DNA of 64,000 bases, from NCBI GenBank assembly GCA_011800155.1, contig CM022375.1:2294001-2358000 (forward strand). The letters are read 5' to 3'. Under the pieces are notes generated by a model. That model made no database searches. It saw only the letters and a list, made by a program, of their open reading frames with translations, and was not told the DNA's origin. The translations under genes and the position numbers were made by a program. Below are positions 11,599-22,719 of this stretch, one piece after another. The stretch comes from Flammulina velutipes (lineage: Eukaryota; Basidiomycota; Agaricomycetes; Agaricales; Physalacriaceae). Each line of letters starts with the position of its first letter. Position 1 is the first letter of the stretch.

Positions 11599-13776
11599 AT
11601 GAATGGACGCGGCGCTGGCCTGTCCAGGTCGACGACGACGACGTCCAAGCGAGATGCCAGGGCAGCAGATCTCGAGCCCAACAGACAGCAATACGCGACA
11701 AAGAGGCAAGCATTGACCTCGTCACTATCTCATGCATCGCTGGAACGGCAAGTGGCCACTCTGCAGACGACAAAGATGGAACTGGAAACCAAGCTCAGAG
11801 AGAGTGAGCTGACAGTAGAGCGTCTGCAAGGAGATCGCAGGTGGTTCAGCGACAGAGAGGAAGCGGAACGGCAAGAGAAGGAGCGGGAGCGTGCTGAACG
11901 TGAGGAAGAAAAGGTACGTATCTTCCCTACTTTTCCTTTCATATGTCTAAGGGATTCTAGAGGCGGTCAGATACTGAGCTACGCAGTCTAAGAGCATCGC
12001 TATCTGCCCTAAGAGATGAATACGAAGATCTGAAGGATTCCCATTCATCATTGTCCCGGTCAACGTCTCAGGCCAACGCATCTCAGCGAACTCAGATCAC
12101 GCAGCTTACGCGCCAGGCTGAAATGCTCAACGAGGAGCTCAGACAAGCCAAGTCTTTGGCGGAGGAACGCCTCCGGGCCATGGACGAACTTCATTCAGAA
12201 TTCGACGAACTTTCCACCCAATCTGCTCGTCCACAGGAGGATCAGAACATGGCTGTGATTAGGGAAGAGCTACATCGGCAGGCTTCGTATCTTCGACAAC
12301 TAGAGGCCAGCAACACGAAACTCAAGGCCGAACTGTCACGCAATGGCAATGTTGAGCTTCTACGTGAGGAGAAACGGACGCTCGAGAGGCGCGTCAAAGG
12401 GGCGGATGAGCTTCGCCAACGCGTGGCAGAGCTTGAGGGGCAGGTCGATGCGGCGAGGAAGGAGCGAGAAGACTGGTTAGTGGCTACCATCCTGCCTAGA
12501 AATTTTTGACTAACGTGCCACAGGGCAAATAAATCGGTTGAGATACAGAGCCCAGGAAAGACTCCCGTTTCCGTAACTCAGGCTCTCTCTGACCTTCGTC
12601 TTGCCCACGCTCAAATTTTGGAAGAGGTCGGCGCGGCCAAAGCGCTACTACGCACGAAGGAGGCCGAAATGGATGAACTCCAACAACGTGATGCAATCGC
12701 ACTGGAGAGGATCCAGGAACTCGAAGGGGAGGTGCGAGCCGGTGAAGGGAGGAAACAGCAAGTTGACCTATTGGAGCGAGAGGTTGGCTTCTGCAAAGCG
12801 TTGGTGGTATGTCCTTTGTCCGTCTTTGTCTTCCTCTCCTCATTATCTCCAGGCGAGCTTCCAAGCTGAAAACGAGACAACGACCGACGCCCAAGTCATC
12901 CAACTAGAAACTCTACTAGCGGAATACAAGGAAAGCAATTTTAAACTCGTCGCTGAGCTCGAAACTCGTCGCGGTATGGCATCAAAGGATGAACTTGACA
13001 ACGAGAGGGCAGCCAAGGTCGCGCTGCAAGCAGGTAAGCACGTTCTTGCCTTACTTCGAGCAACGTTCTGAACGGTACTAGCCCTGGAGAAAGCGGAAGC
13101 TGAATGTGCAGAGCATGCCACCCGCATCGACACTCTTGAGCAAGAACTATTTGACTTGAGTGGCGAGATCGCGGGTGGTCGTCACGTTCCGCCTGGTGTC
13201 CGCGTGCTGACGATGAAAGACAACCCAGCTCAAGAATGGATCGATATCCGCGAAGAGGTTGTGCTCCGGCTCCGTCGAGAAAACGATGCTTTACTGCAAC
13301 GCATCGGGGACCTCGAATCACAAGTCTCTACGACTACGACGACATCTCCCGCTCCAGGAACGGTGCCCGATGGCATGGTCCCCCGGCAGAGCTGGGAACT
13401 TGCGAACCAGGAGAAACTCGAGCTCGAGGGGGTCGTGAAACAGAAGGAAAAACGACTCCTGCGGCTACAAGAGATATTCAGAGGCAAATCGACTGAATTC
13501 AGGGAGGCGATTGAGTCTATACTGGGTGTGAAGCTGGCGTTTTATCCGAATGGACAGGTGAGGGTGACGAGCATGTTTGATTTGAACGCGTCGTTCGTGT
13601 TTAGTCAAGAAGCTGGGAAGATGCAGTTGGTTGCACAGGGGGAGGGTGGTCCCCAGGACTTGCAGAGCATGATGGAATATTGGGTTGGGTCGGAGGAGTG
13701 TATACCGGGGTTTGTGGCTAGCTTGACTCTGGAGTGTTATGAATCTTCGAAGAGAGGTCAAGAGGATGCGGAGTAG
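11599..13776 (+). CDS. mad1: Spindle assembly checkpoint protein MAD1
   Basis: Mad1 recruits Mad2 to unattached kinetochores and helps convert it to the form that inhibits APC/C-Cdc20. Five exons join cleanly: 11599-11913, 11961-12475, 12524-12806, 12853-13033 and 13082-13776, giving 662 residues. Residues from about 40 to 470 are almost continuous coiled coil (LERQVATLQTTKMELETKL and similar). The Mad2-interaction motif is RVLTMKDNPAQ at about residue 472, followed by a second coiled coil. The C-terminal RWD-like domain is clear: EFREAIESILGVKLAFY, RVTSMFDL, GKMQLVAQ and IPGFVASLTLECYESS. The RLK motif just before this domain reads RLQ here (residues 559-561). The earlier in-frame start at 11503 is GTG, so ATG 11599 is preferred. 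It runs towards the DUF6534 gene on the other strand. Confidence 0.93.
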
Positions 13777-14090
13777 CTATTTCATGTACATACATTCTAT
13801 CTTATTGTAATTACTTGCTTTGTCTGGCTCATCCAGAGTCTATATCCATTCGCCATCAACACTACTACGTTATCGATTATCCGTCAAGCTGGTGTACTAT
13901 CTGAGTTCTTATTTTGAGTGGACCTCCTCCTTCTCGTGTGTAAAAGAATGAATACAAGAACGATCTACTACCCACACAACAAAGACAAAACAACTTATAT
14001 ATACACAAAATTCGGCCCATCCCCACAAACACTGAAATAATTTATTTCCAGGACGCACCGGGCTAAGCGCTTTGTTAGCTTTGCTTCTAA
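13777..14090. other. Convergent 3' region between MAD1 and DUF6534 A
   Basis: This 314-bp gap holds the 3' ends of two converging genes. No further gene is seen. Confidence 0.4.
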
Positions 14091-15620
14091 TCAAGAGTGC
14101 ACGGGTAGACATACCTTTGCGGTGCTGGCACCAGTTTCCTGCGTAGCGTCTGACAAGCGCTTGGCAGTGGAGTTCACTTGGTGAGAGCCGAGGTCGATGG
14201 TATCCGTCTCGGTGAGGAGAATGGTATCGGGATTGAGACCAGCATGGAAGGGGAGGTTTTTACCGCCGCTAACATATTGAGAGTGGTATGATGGTAGCGT
14301 GCTAGACTCGATGTGCGACGACATGTTCTTCCCCAGGAAGGCGCGATTGTTGAATGTAAGAAGCAGAGTGTTGGCGTACAATTTGCCGATGATGAGTGTC
14401 CTGGTGAAGGGAAGGAATTATCAAGATTGAAGTATGATTCGAAGAAGAACGACTTACGGGCAGGTAAAGTATGGCGAGGCGGTGGAAACATACAATATCA
14501 CGGAGATGAGCGCCACACTGGCTGAGAGGGCGTTCGTCTCGACGGTCATTCGTACAATTCGGTACATTACATCGTTGGAGGAGAAGCTGCCGCTCGTCTT
14601 GCCGCGCATTAACTGGGCGGGTGTGTCAGTCAGAGGGAAAAGTGCGGAAAACACGGATATTTACGAAGAAAGACATGGCAGCTGCAATGAGGATGTCAGC
14701 CACTGCATCACCAATCAGCCAAATCTACCGCGTCCGTCAGTATTAAGCCTTATTAGGAAACCAAATCCCGTACGTATACAAGCTTGACCTGTCCATTGGC
14801 ATGGCTTTGGTCGACAGTGGTCGTCAAAAATGTGGCCTAGTAATTGATCAATATCAAGTGATACTCGGAAAGGGTTCGGACGCACCCTGATACCACCGGC
14901 TAACCCGCATAGTCCTTGGAGAAGGGAGACCTGTTGACTCATTGTTAAGCCGATTGAGGGGGATATGGGCGCTCAAAAAAACTGACCAAGCTAATCCCCC
15001 CGCCTAGCCATGGCATGTGGCTTATTAGCCATATACGATAGCAGAAGAAGAGTTGAACAATCATCGACATGATAGAGCCCATGATTGGAGTGTAGACGGA
15101 GCCGAGGTATGGGTTGGAGATGATGAGGAGGTTCCCGAATCCTCGTGCGTAGTTATTGAATACGTCTACTCCGTTCATGATCGTTTGGGCGGTCTCGAAG
15201 GCGAGGACGAAGTAGACTTTTTTGGAGCGTCAGTTTAGCTGATAGTGCGACTGGGAGCTCTAAGCGTACCCAAGGCCTTTATTTTGGGGTTGTCGTTCGG
15301 GAAGGAGAGGCGGTACACATCTGGGGGATTCAAGTTCAGAGAGCAGAACGATAGGACGAATTATTAAAACGCACAAGACTGTACAACCAAGATCCCATAG
15401 AGCGTGAAGTTGAACAAAGCCCCAATGAGCTAAAGCACCGTTAAGTCTGATGGCCTCTCTTCTTTTCTCGATCAGTGACGAACGTACCTGTGCGCCGATG
15501 CTATAGAAAAAAGTATATATCAGCACTGGTAAGTTGAATGAGGGAGTAAACATACACATCTTCAACGTTATCGGGTATGGGAGGCAGCGTGCCAGGAGGA
15601 AGTGTAGGTGGGGCAGACAT
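14091..15620 (-). CDS. DUF6534-type multi-helix membrane protein A
   Basis: A basidiomycete-specific family of predicted seven-helix membrane proteins of unknown function. ATG 15620-15618 opens MSAPPTLPPGTLPPIPDNVED, and a tiny exon (SIGAQ) and helix 1 (LIGALFNFTLYGILVVQ) follow. Then come YRLSFPNDNPKIKAL, YFVLAFETAQTIMNGVDVF, the family signature YARGFGNLLIISNPYLGSVY, TPIMGSIMSMIVQLFFCYRI, a VMYRIVRMTVETNALSA helix, and the usual end of the core, LYANTLLLTFNNRAF. A hydrophilic C-terminal tail ends at TGA 14093-14091; a splice inside the tail at GTATGT near 14113 cannot be excluded. It shares order and motifs with DUF6534 B at 21098-22667. The two enclose the P450 pair. Confidence 0.85.
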
Positions 15621-16139
15621 AACGATCAGTGGGCGAACAAGACCCTCTCCAAACGGAGTGCCAGCTTAAGTATATTCGGGGAAAGCCAGGGTCACCCTGC
15701 AAAATAACTTTATCATCAACTGAGCAATTCGATCCTTACATATCGAGTTGTTCGTTGACGACGGGAGACTACGGGGGGCGCGGGCATGAATCTGGCGCTC
15801 CCGCGCTCACCGGGCAGTGTGGTGAATTCATCTGGGCATTTCCAAGTTTCGCTCAACATCGAGCTTTGCTCTCTCAAGAGGAGCGTACTTACGAAAGGGG
15901 AATGTAATCTAGACTCTGAGCTCAGTCTGATTTGACATGGAAGATGGCTCACATCATCACTGGCAAGCAGCGGCCAGCCTGACGGATCTCGAATCTCAAC
16001 TGCGAATCTCTTCCTCGCGCCAGGCCGCCAGAGGTCAAATACATGAACTTAATTTCCAACAGTAAGGGCAAGTAACACATCAGATCGGATCGTGAGAGAT
16101 AATAATGTACACGTTACGCCACACTTGAAAAATATCGGC
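15621..16139. other. Intergenic between DUF6534 A and P450 B
   Basis: Upstream of DUF6534 A and downstream of P450 B, which lie on the same strand. Nothing else is recognised. Confidence 0.4.
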
Positions 16140-18320
16140 TTAGTGAGAGACATTGATAGGGTTGCTTTCCAGCACGACGGGTGGGTTGTCGATAATCAAT
16201 TGCTTGTGAGCCTCCGATCTTGGCGTGAACGAGCATTTCAACCCGTGAGGCGAGCTAGGGCGCATTGTTAGAACGGAGCCAGAAAGCCACCGAGATGGAT
16301 GGATGTACCTGACAATACCATCGCCATAGTCTTCCGTGACTTCAATTTCGTTGCCGTGCTCGTCTTTCGCTTTGCCGACTTTAAAGACGGCTAAGATTGA
16401 CGCGACAGCGATCCACATGCTGGAGTCGGCAGCATGTCGTCCAACACATATCCTGATGGGCAATGAGCTATAGTAAGAAATGTGGCGCAGGCATCTTACC
16501 GCCGTCCAAAGCCAAAGACCGGAGGATAGTTGTCAGATATCCCTCCTCCACTGGGGGTAATGAAGCGTTCAGGTTTGAATACATCTGGCTCTGGGTAGAT
16601 AGCCTCGTCACGACACATAGCCCTGGGAAGCTCGTAAGACGGACGGTGCAGAGTATCTGATGATCATAACATAACATACCATTGGTTATAGATGATTATA
16701 GAGCCTAACAATATCATTCAAGCCCTTGAAGAACATTGATATAAGGGTGACTGACCTTTGGGAATGAACATATCATTGTACAGATCATCCTGGAGACTAG
16801 CGTGGGGAACTCCTGGATGATACTGTGAGATTGCATACTCGGCGGAGGATTGCTAGTTACCCATAGGGAAAGGGCCGTGCCAGCGTAGGACTTCGCGCAT
16901 AACCGCCTCCACATACGGCATTGACGCACGATCTTCAAAAGTAGGTAGGCGCCCGCTTCCGATGACAGAATCTATCTCGGCCTGCGCGCGAGCCTGCACG
17001 TCCGGAAAGAGGACCATCGCAAGGGCGAATGACAATAAAAAAGACAGAACCTGTCAACAGCTAGTCAACGATCGGTGAAACACGGACAAGGCTCCAATAC
17101 TCACAGTCTCCATGGCGGCTGTGGTCATTGTCAGTTTAAGATTGAAATAGATAGGGGATGGCGACGAACCAGCAAAGCAAATTACGCCCAATGCCTTGAT
17201 CTTGTCTTCTTCAACGAATTGACTCCTTCCTGTCTCATTACTGTCGAGCAGGTCTTGAATCCATGAAGGAACTGCAGTTCCCTCAGCCTGCATGATGTCA
17301 GTCAGCCGTGTAGGTTCAGTAATTGAGCGCCCATACAATGTGTTTCTTTACGGCTTCGAATGGTTTATTCTGTACAGTGGAAAGAAGCTGGCGAGAATGA
17401 GCGCAGCGCCTATGCACCTCTTGGATAAGAGGCATCGGAAACCATGGCGGTATGTGTCGTACTGTTATCAAGTCTGTTCAGCTACGCGTATCGATACGAT
17501 GACTTGACTTACGCGGAGGAAAGAGGTTGATCAAATTGGTTCCCAGAAAAAGTGCGTCCGCAAAGAGACCGATCACTTCGAATGTGAGGTCGATGAGGGC
17601 GTCGTCAGATGCTGGGTTATGTCCGTACACGGCGTACATCATCACAGACGAAGGGAAGCTATATTGATGGATATAAAAGACATTCATAGCGAATGAAGCG
17701 GGAAACTGACACTTGGAAATGACGTTCAAACTTCTGTTCCTCGTTCAAAAGGTCGTGTAGGAGTTTCTTGGTTCTGGCAAGTTGTACTGGGAAGAGCGCC
17801 GGGGTTTGCTCTTGACGCAGACGTTGGTGCATGATTCGCCTGTCCTTGCGCCAGTCGTCTCCGTAGTGCTTCAGGCCCATGTTTATGTCCCAACCATTCC
17901 TAAGTAGAGTCGTGAGTACCGGACCGAATAATAATGCTAGTGTACATACATATCCATGATAGTAATCTGTGGGCGATCAGAGTATATACGAGAGCGTTTA
18001 GTGAGCAAGTCCTCCGCCATTTGAGCAGAGTTTATGATTATAAGATGGTGTCCAAGTGCTTCAAGATGTACGAGATCACCTAGAATGCAATTCCATTCAG
18101 TACGCGACAAGGAAAACAAATGGGCCTGGGACTTGCCGTATGTCTTTCGCCATTCCCTGTACGTGCGCCATTGATATGAACTTGGGATATCGAGCGCGTT
18201 TCCAATGAGCGGGAGACCCTTTGGACCAGGAGGGTACGGTGGTCGGGGAGCGCGACGCGAAGCCTTCAGGAGAGCATAGAGGAAAACGAAGAGCGCTAGG
18301 AAAATTACTGTGGCAGCCAT
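16140..18320 (-). CDS. Cytochrome P450 monooxygenase B
   Basis: A paralogue of P450 A. The real ATG is 18320-18318 (MAATVIFLALFVFLYALL, anchor helix); the open frame extends further up only through a GTG. Hinge: RPPYPPGPKGLPLIGNALD. In order: DLVHLEALGHHL, NMGLKHYGDDWRKDRRIM, SFPSSVMMYAVYGHNP, an I-helix CFAAAMET that keeps Glu-Thr, EVLRWHGPFPMG (K helix), FKPERF and the haem loop VFGFGRRICVG. The C-terminal block is TPRSEAHKQLIIDNPP, then TAA 16142-16140. Intron 1 (18136-18080, 57 nt) needs a GC-AG splice with donor GCAAGT to join TYG to DLVHL; the GT option nearby makes a stop. It is divergent from P450 C with 263 bp between start codons. Substrate unknown. Confidence 0.92.
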
Positions 18321-18583
18321 CTTCAGGGCATTAAGCACAGGAGGGATTCTTATGTCGCGCTATTGGAGAGGATACATTTGTCTGATTCGCGGCTGCGTTC
18401 TACACGTTACGTAAATGGAGATTTGTCAATTTGATGAACTGGTTCGCGCCCATAACGGCAATTCCCACGTTTAATTGCCACCCTAGATCTAACCACAACA
18501 GCCTTCCGACCCCGGTGCCTCGATATTGTCCACCGTAACGCGAAATGACCGCCATTCTATTCGTGAGCTTTGAGCTTTGAGCT
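18321..18583. promoter_or_regulatory. Shared upstream region of divergent P450 B and P450 C
   Basis: Two P450 genes start 263 bp apart in opposite directions, so this stretch must serve both promoters. A short repeat GAGCTTTGAGCTTTGAGCT sits just before the P450 C start codon, at 18566-18583. Confidence 0.45.
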
Positions 18584-20622
18584 ATGAGCGTGTACATGCC
18601 CCCCAGCTGGGTTCTTTTCTGTGCACTTATTCCCTTGGGCGTTTATCTGTACACTGGCTCCCGAAGACGACTCCCTCCTGGCCCTCCAAGACTTCCACTC
18701 ATTGGAAACCTATTTGACTTGCCAGACAAGGAGGATCCCATACCATGGGCGGCGCATAGGGAAAAATACGGTCAGTTCTATTTATTTCCATCCTCCTGTT
18801 TCTGAAGACTATCCCGTAGGTCCCATAAGCTCTGTCACTGTCCTCGGCCAACACATCATCCTTCTGAATGACCTCCAAACCAACATTGATTTACTTGACA
18901 AACGTTCCTCCATCTATGCCGGCAGACCGTTTTTTCCTTTCGCGTCTGGAATGTGCGTCTATAAAAAGTTTTCCACACCTGCTTAATCTTGACGCATTGT
19001 AGGGTTGGATGGGACCAGCAATTGATCATGGCTCAGCCTGGGGAGCATTTCCGTGCAATGCGCAAGCTTCTTAAATCCTATGTTGGTACACCAGCGACAG
19101 CCGAGTCCTTCCAACACGTCCAGGAGACCGAGACAAAACATTTCCTGCTGCGCGTTATGCGGAAACCGGACGATCTCATTGCACAGCTTCGAATGTACCA
19201 CTTGAATGTCTCCCTTTTCCTGTTCTCTTCTAACAATTCACTGTAGAGCCGCGGGCTCCATCGCGTTACAGATATCCCATGGATACCAAGTGGAAACCGA
19301 AAAACCAGATATTCTTGTTTCTCTCGTAGAAAATGCTGCAAAGGATTTCTTTCACGCGACGATGCCTGGAAGGTGGTTCATTGATATATTTCCTCAGAGT
19401 ATGTATTCTCCATCCTTATACGTCCCCTTTACTGATAGACCTAGTGGGACGCCTCCCGAAATGGTTCAACTTTCACAAGGTCGCGGCTGAGTATCGAAAA
19501 CGCAATCTCGAACAGTCGGATCGACCTTACAACTTCGTAAAGCAACAAATGGTAATCTTCATCCACACTTAGCCTCATTGAATGCAACGTTGATGCTCCG
19601 TGCTAGGTCCAGGGAACGGCCCAGCCATCGTTCACATCTCTTGCATTGACTGATACGACAGATCCACAAACTTTGTACGCGACGAAGTTCGCAGCGACGG
19701 CCATCTACGGAGGAGGATCAGACCCTGTCAGTTTCTCCATACATCAAGATTTACCATCCATTTACATGTCATGACATCAGGCTGTGGGCGCACTAAGCGC
19801 CTTCATCTTAGCTCTCGTCGCATTCCCGCAGTGTCAGAAACACGCTCAGAAAGAGATAGATGATGTGGTTGGCACGAAACGTCTCCCGAACTTTAGTGAT
19901 AGACCGAACTTGCCGTATATTGAAGCGATGATGAAGGAAACGGTGCGATGGCAATGCACAGGACGGATAGGTTCGTTAATTCGAATCAATTAGACCTCGG
20001 CCTGATTCTTGTAGGCATTCCACACCGGGCGACAGAGGATGATTCCTACGGCGGGTACGACATCCCCAAGGACTCGCTCATACTACCCCATATGTGGTAC
20101 GTCCTGTTTACCGACCTCATTTCCCCCGTATCTCACGTTTTCATGATCACAGGAACATCACCCACGATCCCATGCTCTATTCCTCGCCATCTGAATTCCG
20201 ACCAGAAAGATTCCTAGGCGATAATCCGGAGCTTGACCCCGCCACTTATCTCTTCGGATTCGGGAGGCGGTTAGTCCAAATCATTTACTCTTGCTCTTGC
20301 TCATGATCAATCTAGAGCCTGTCCAGGAGAAGATCTCGCAAAAGCCCACATGTTCATCACAATGGCCATGATCCTCGCTGCCTTCAACATCAGGAGGCCC
20401 TGGAACGAGCACCGAGAGGAAATTGCCCCCGCATGTGAATTTCTGCCAGGAACCGTGAGGTGGGTCTGATGGATTGTGGCGTTGAGTTATAGTCTGACAA
20501 ATTATAGTCATCCACGCCCATTTGGATACGTACTGGAGGTCAGATCAGACGAGGTGACGGCTCTGATTGAAAGTATCGAGGACGAGGCACCACAGAGGCC
20601 AAGTGACGGGGACAGTGTCTAG
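18584..20622 (+). CDS. Cytochrome P450 monooxygenase C with altered I-helix
   Basis: ATG 18584 gives MSVYMPPSWVLFCALIPLGV (anchor), then the hinge RRRLPPGPPRLPLIGNLFDL. Next come SSVTVLGQHIILLND, SIYAGRPFFPF, EHFRAMRKLLKSYVG (helix C), a grown-apart middle, K-helix MKETVRW with the E..R pair, FRPERFLG, and the haem loop FGFGRRACPGED. It ends at TAG 20620-20622. The I-helix reads IYGGGSDP|AVGALSAF, the intron falling exactly where the other two P450s have ET|V. The acid is kept (D) but the conserved threonine of the A/G-G-x-D/E-T motif is proline. The sequence is distant from P450 A and B and closer in style to the O-methylsterigmatocystin-oxidoreductase-like group common in Agaricomycetes. 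Confidence 0.92.
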
Positions 20623-21097
20623 TGGGGCCGCATCGGCGATTTCAGTAAATACAATTGGCACCATAAAGAAGTATATCTATGGGCTCAAGGATAACCACGT
20701 TTGTCACACTTTGACGGCCATATAGCGCCGCTGTTTATAGTCTTCATGATGTTGGTTTCTGAAGTAGAACATGTTTGAGATACAATTGGCAAGGTCGACT
20801 CCTACAACTTGTAACAAGTGTTAAGTTCCAACTGACTGTGTTGTTCGCCTGATACACAGCTTCTGGTACCTTATAGATATAGACAATGCATGACACGAAG
20901 TATAGATGATTAAACAGCGTGTTACAACACTAACATTTTTCGACAGACAGTATGGTCTACAACAGGTGAATTAATACCATAAATGTCCCCGGGGTGATCT
21001 ACATACAACAACACCATGACTACTAGTAAGTACAAGTACACCGTAGCAAAATAAGTTACGAATGAAATAAAGAGTTAACCAGCAGAAACCCAAAGCC
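20623..21097. other. Convergent 3' region between P450 C and DUF6534 B
   Basis: AT-rich, 475 bp, with no gene-like frame; it contains the 3' ends of two converging genes. Confidence 0.4.
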
Positions 21098-22667
21098 CTA
21101 AACACCGAACGACGCGTCCTTTCTCGGCGTGTCAACCACAGTCGAAGTATATGTTGTCATGCTGATCTGATTCTTCCTATCGTCGAATGAGTCCAGCGTG
21201 AAACTAGCCTGAGTTGTATCGGGATTAAGGCCAGCATGGAAGGGCATCGAAGGCGGGTTGATCCCACTCCCACTCCCCACGGTGGGCTTCAGCCGTGAGT
21301 TTCCAGAGCCTGAGCCCATGGAGGAAGAGAATTTCGCCATCATGAACGCCCGGTTGTTGAATGTAAGAAGGAGTGTGTTTGCGTAGAGTTTTCCCAGGAT
21401 CATGGTTCTAAAGCAAGGAATAAGCTTCATGTGATGGCTATGTGGTGAAATTACTTACGGTGCAATGAAAGCAGGGCTCGACTGCGAATACGGGATGGGA
21501 TCAGAGTTGGCTTCAAGAAGAGGGAGATAAACTTACGGGAATGCCAGCGAAGAGGATCAAGGAAACGACAGCGACGGCGGCGGTCACTGCGTTGGTCTCG
21601 ATGGTCAGGCGGACAATGCGCGCCACAAAATCGTTGGTCTGGTTGCCTATATGGGCCTTGAGAAGCTAATGGAAAAATCTTAGTAATTGGCGGATGCGCA
21701 AGGAGCAATCGAACTTACGAATATGGTCATCGCAAGCGCAATCATGAGATCGGCTACAGCGGAGCCAGCGAGCCAAAGCTAATCACACCGCAATCAGACC
21801 TCAGCACTGATGAGAAGAGCGGGCGACATACGTAGACCAATATTGTCTGGTTATTTGAGTGGGATTCCGACGTCGACCCGACAAACATCAAAGACTGGAG
21901 AGAATATTAGTATCGGGCCTTTCAATGAGGTTGATAAACGTACCCTGATACCTCCACCGATCCCAGCAGCAGCTTGGAGCAGCGAAACCTTAGAGAAAGA
22001 TAAGAAAGCGTAGAGAGATGTTCGCGAAAGGACGTACAAAGAAGATAGAAGCAGAAATCCACCAAGCGGTTCTCTTAATGATGAAGATCCGATAACAAAA
22101 GAACGACTGCACAATGAGCGCCATAATCGATCCCATAATCGGCGTAGTGACGGGGCTGAATCCAGGATCGCTGATGACGAGCAAGTTGCCAAAGCCCGAT
22201 GCGAACCAGTCGTACGCCGCTACACCGCTCATGATGGTCACCGCCGTTTCAAAGATGATAACAAAGTAGACTGTGAGGCCGGTTGTCAATAAATGGGCGC
22301 GCAACGAGAATGAAAGGCTTGCTGACCCAAAGCTTTGATCTTGGTGTTATCATTCGGGAATGAAAGACGGTAGACGTCTACGTAGGATGTGAGTAAGGAT
22401 GTGCTGACGTGCAGGTTAAGCTTTACTTACAGCCCTGTACGACCAGGATGCCCAGCAGGCCGAAATTGAACAACGAGCCAATAAGCTAGAACAGAAACTG
22501 TCAGCCATGGCAGCGCCCGACAGGGCTGCAGCATACCTGAGGACCGATCCTACAGCACGAGGTGAGTCATCGTCAAGATCCATGAGGAAGATCACTTACA
22601 ACTCTCCAATGTTAGGCGGGATGGGGGGAAGCGCCGCAGGAGAAGGAGGAACAGTAGATGAAGACAT
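21098..22667 (-). CDS. DUF6534-type multi-helix membrane protein B
   Basis: A paralogue of the gene at 14091-15620 with the same order of motifs. ATG 22667-22665 opens MSSSTVPPSPAALPPIPPNI. The core has YRLSFPNDNTKIKAL, YFVIIFETAVTIMSGVAAYD, the signature FASGFGNLLVISDPGFSP, TPIMGSIMALIVQSFFCYRI, and the end LYANTLLLTFNNRAF. The C-terminal tail is Gly/Ser-rich (SSSMGSGSGNSRLKP), then TPRKDASFGV and TAG 21100-21098. Spread over about seven exons. Function unknown; the family is thought of as integral membrane. Together with copy A it brackets two P450 genes in a direct-repeat arrangement, which suggests block duplication or a maintained accessory cassette. Confidence 0.85.
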
Positions 22668-22712
22668 GCTAGTTGAAACGAGGCTATCGTTCACTGCCTC
22701 TTGCCGACAGCC

Positions 22713-22719
22713 TTTTATA
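22713..22719 (-). promoter_or_regulatory. TATA box of DUF6534 B
   Basis: On the minus strand the sequence reads TATAAAAGG, about 46 bp upstream of the start codon. Confidence 0.5.
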
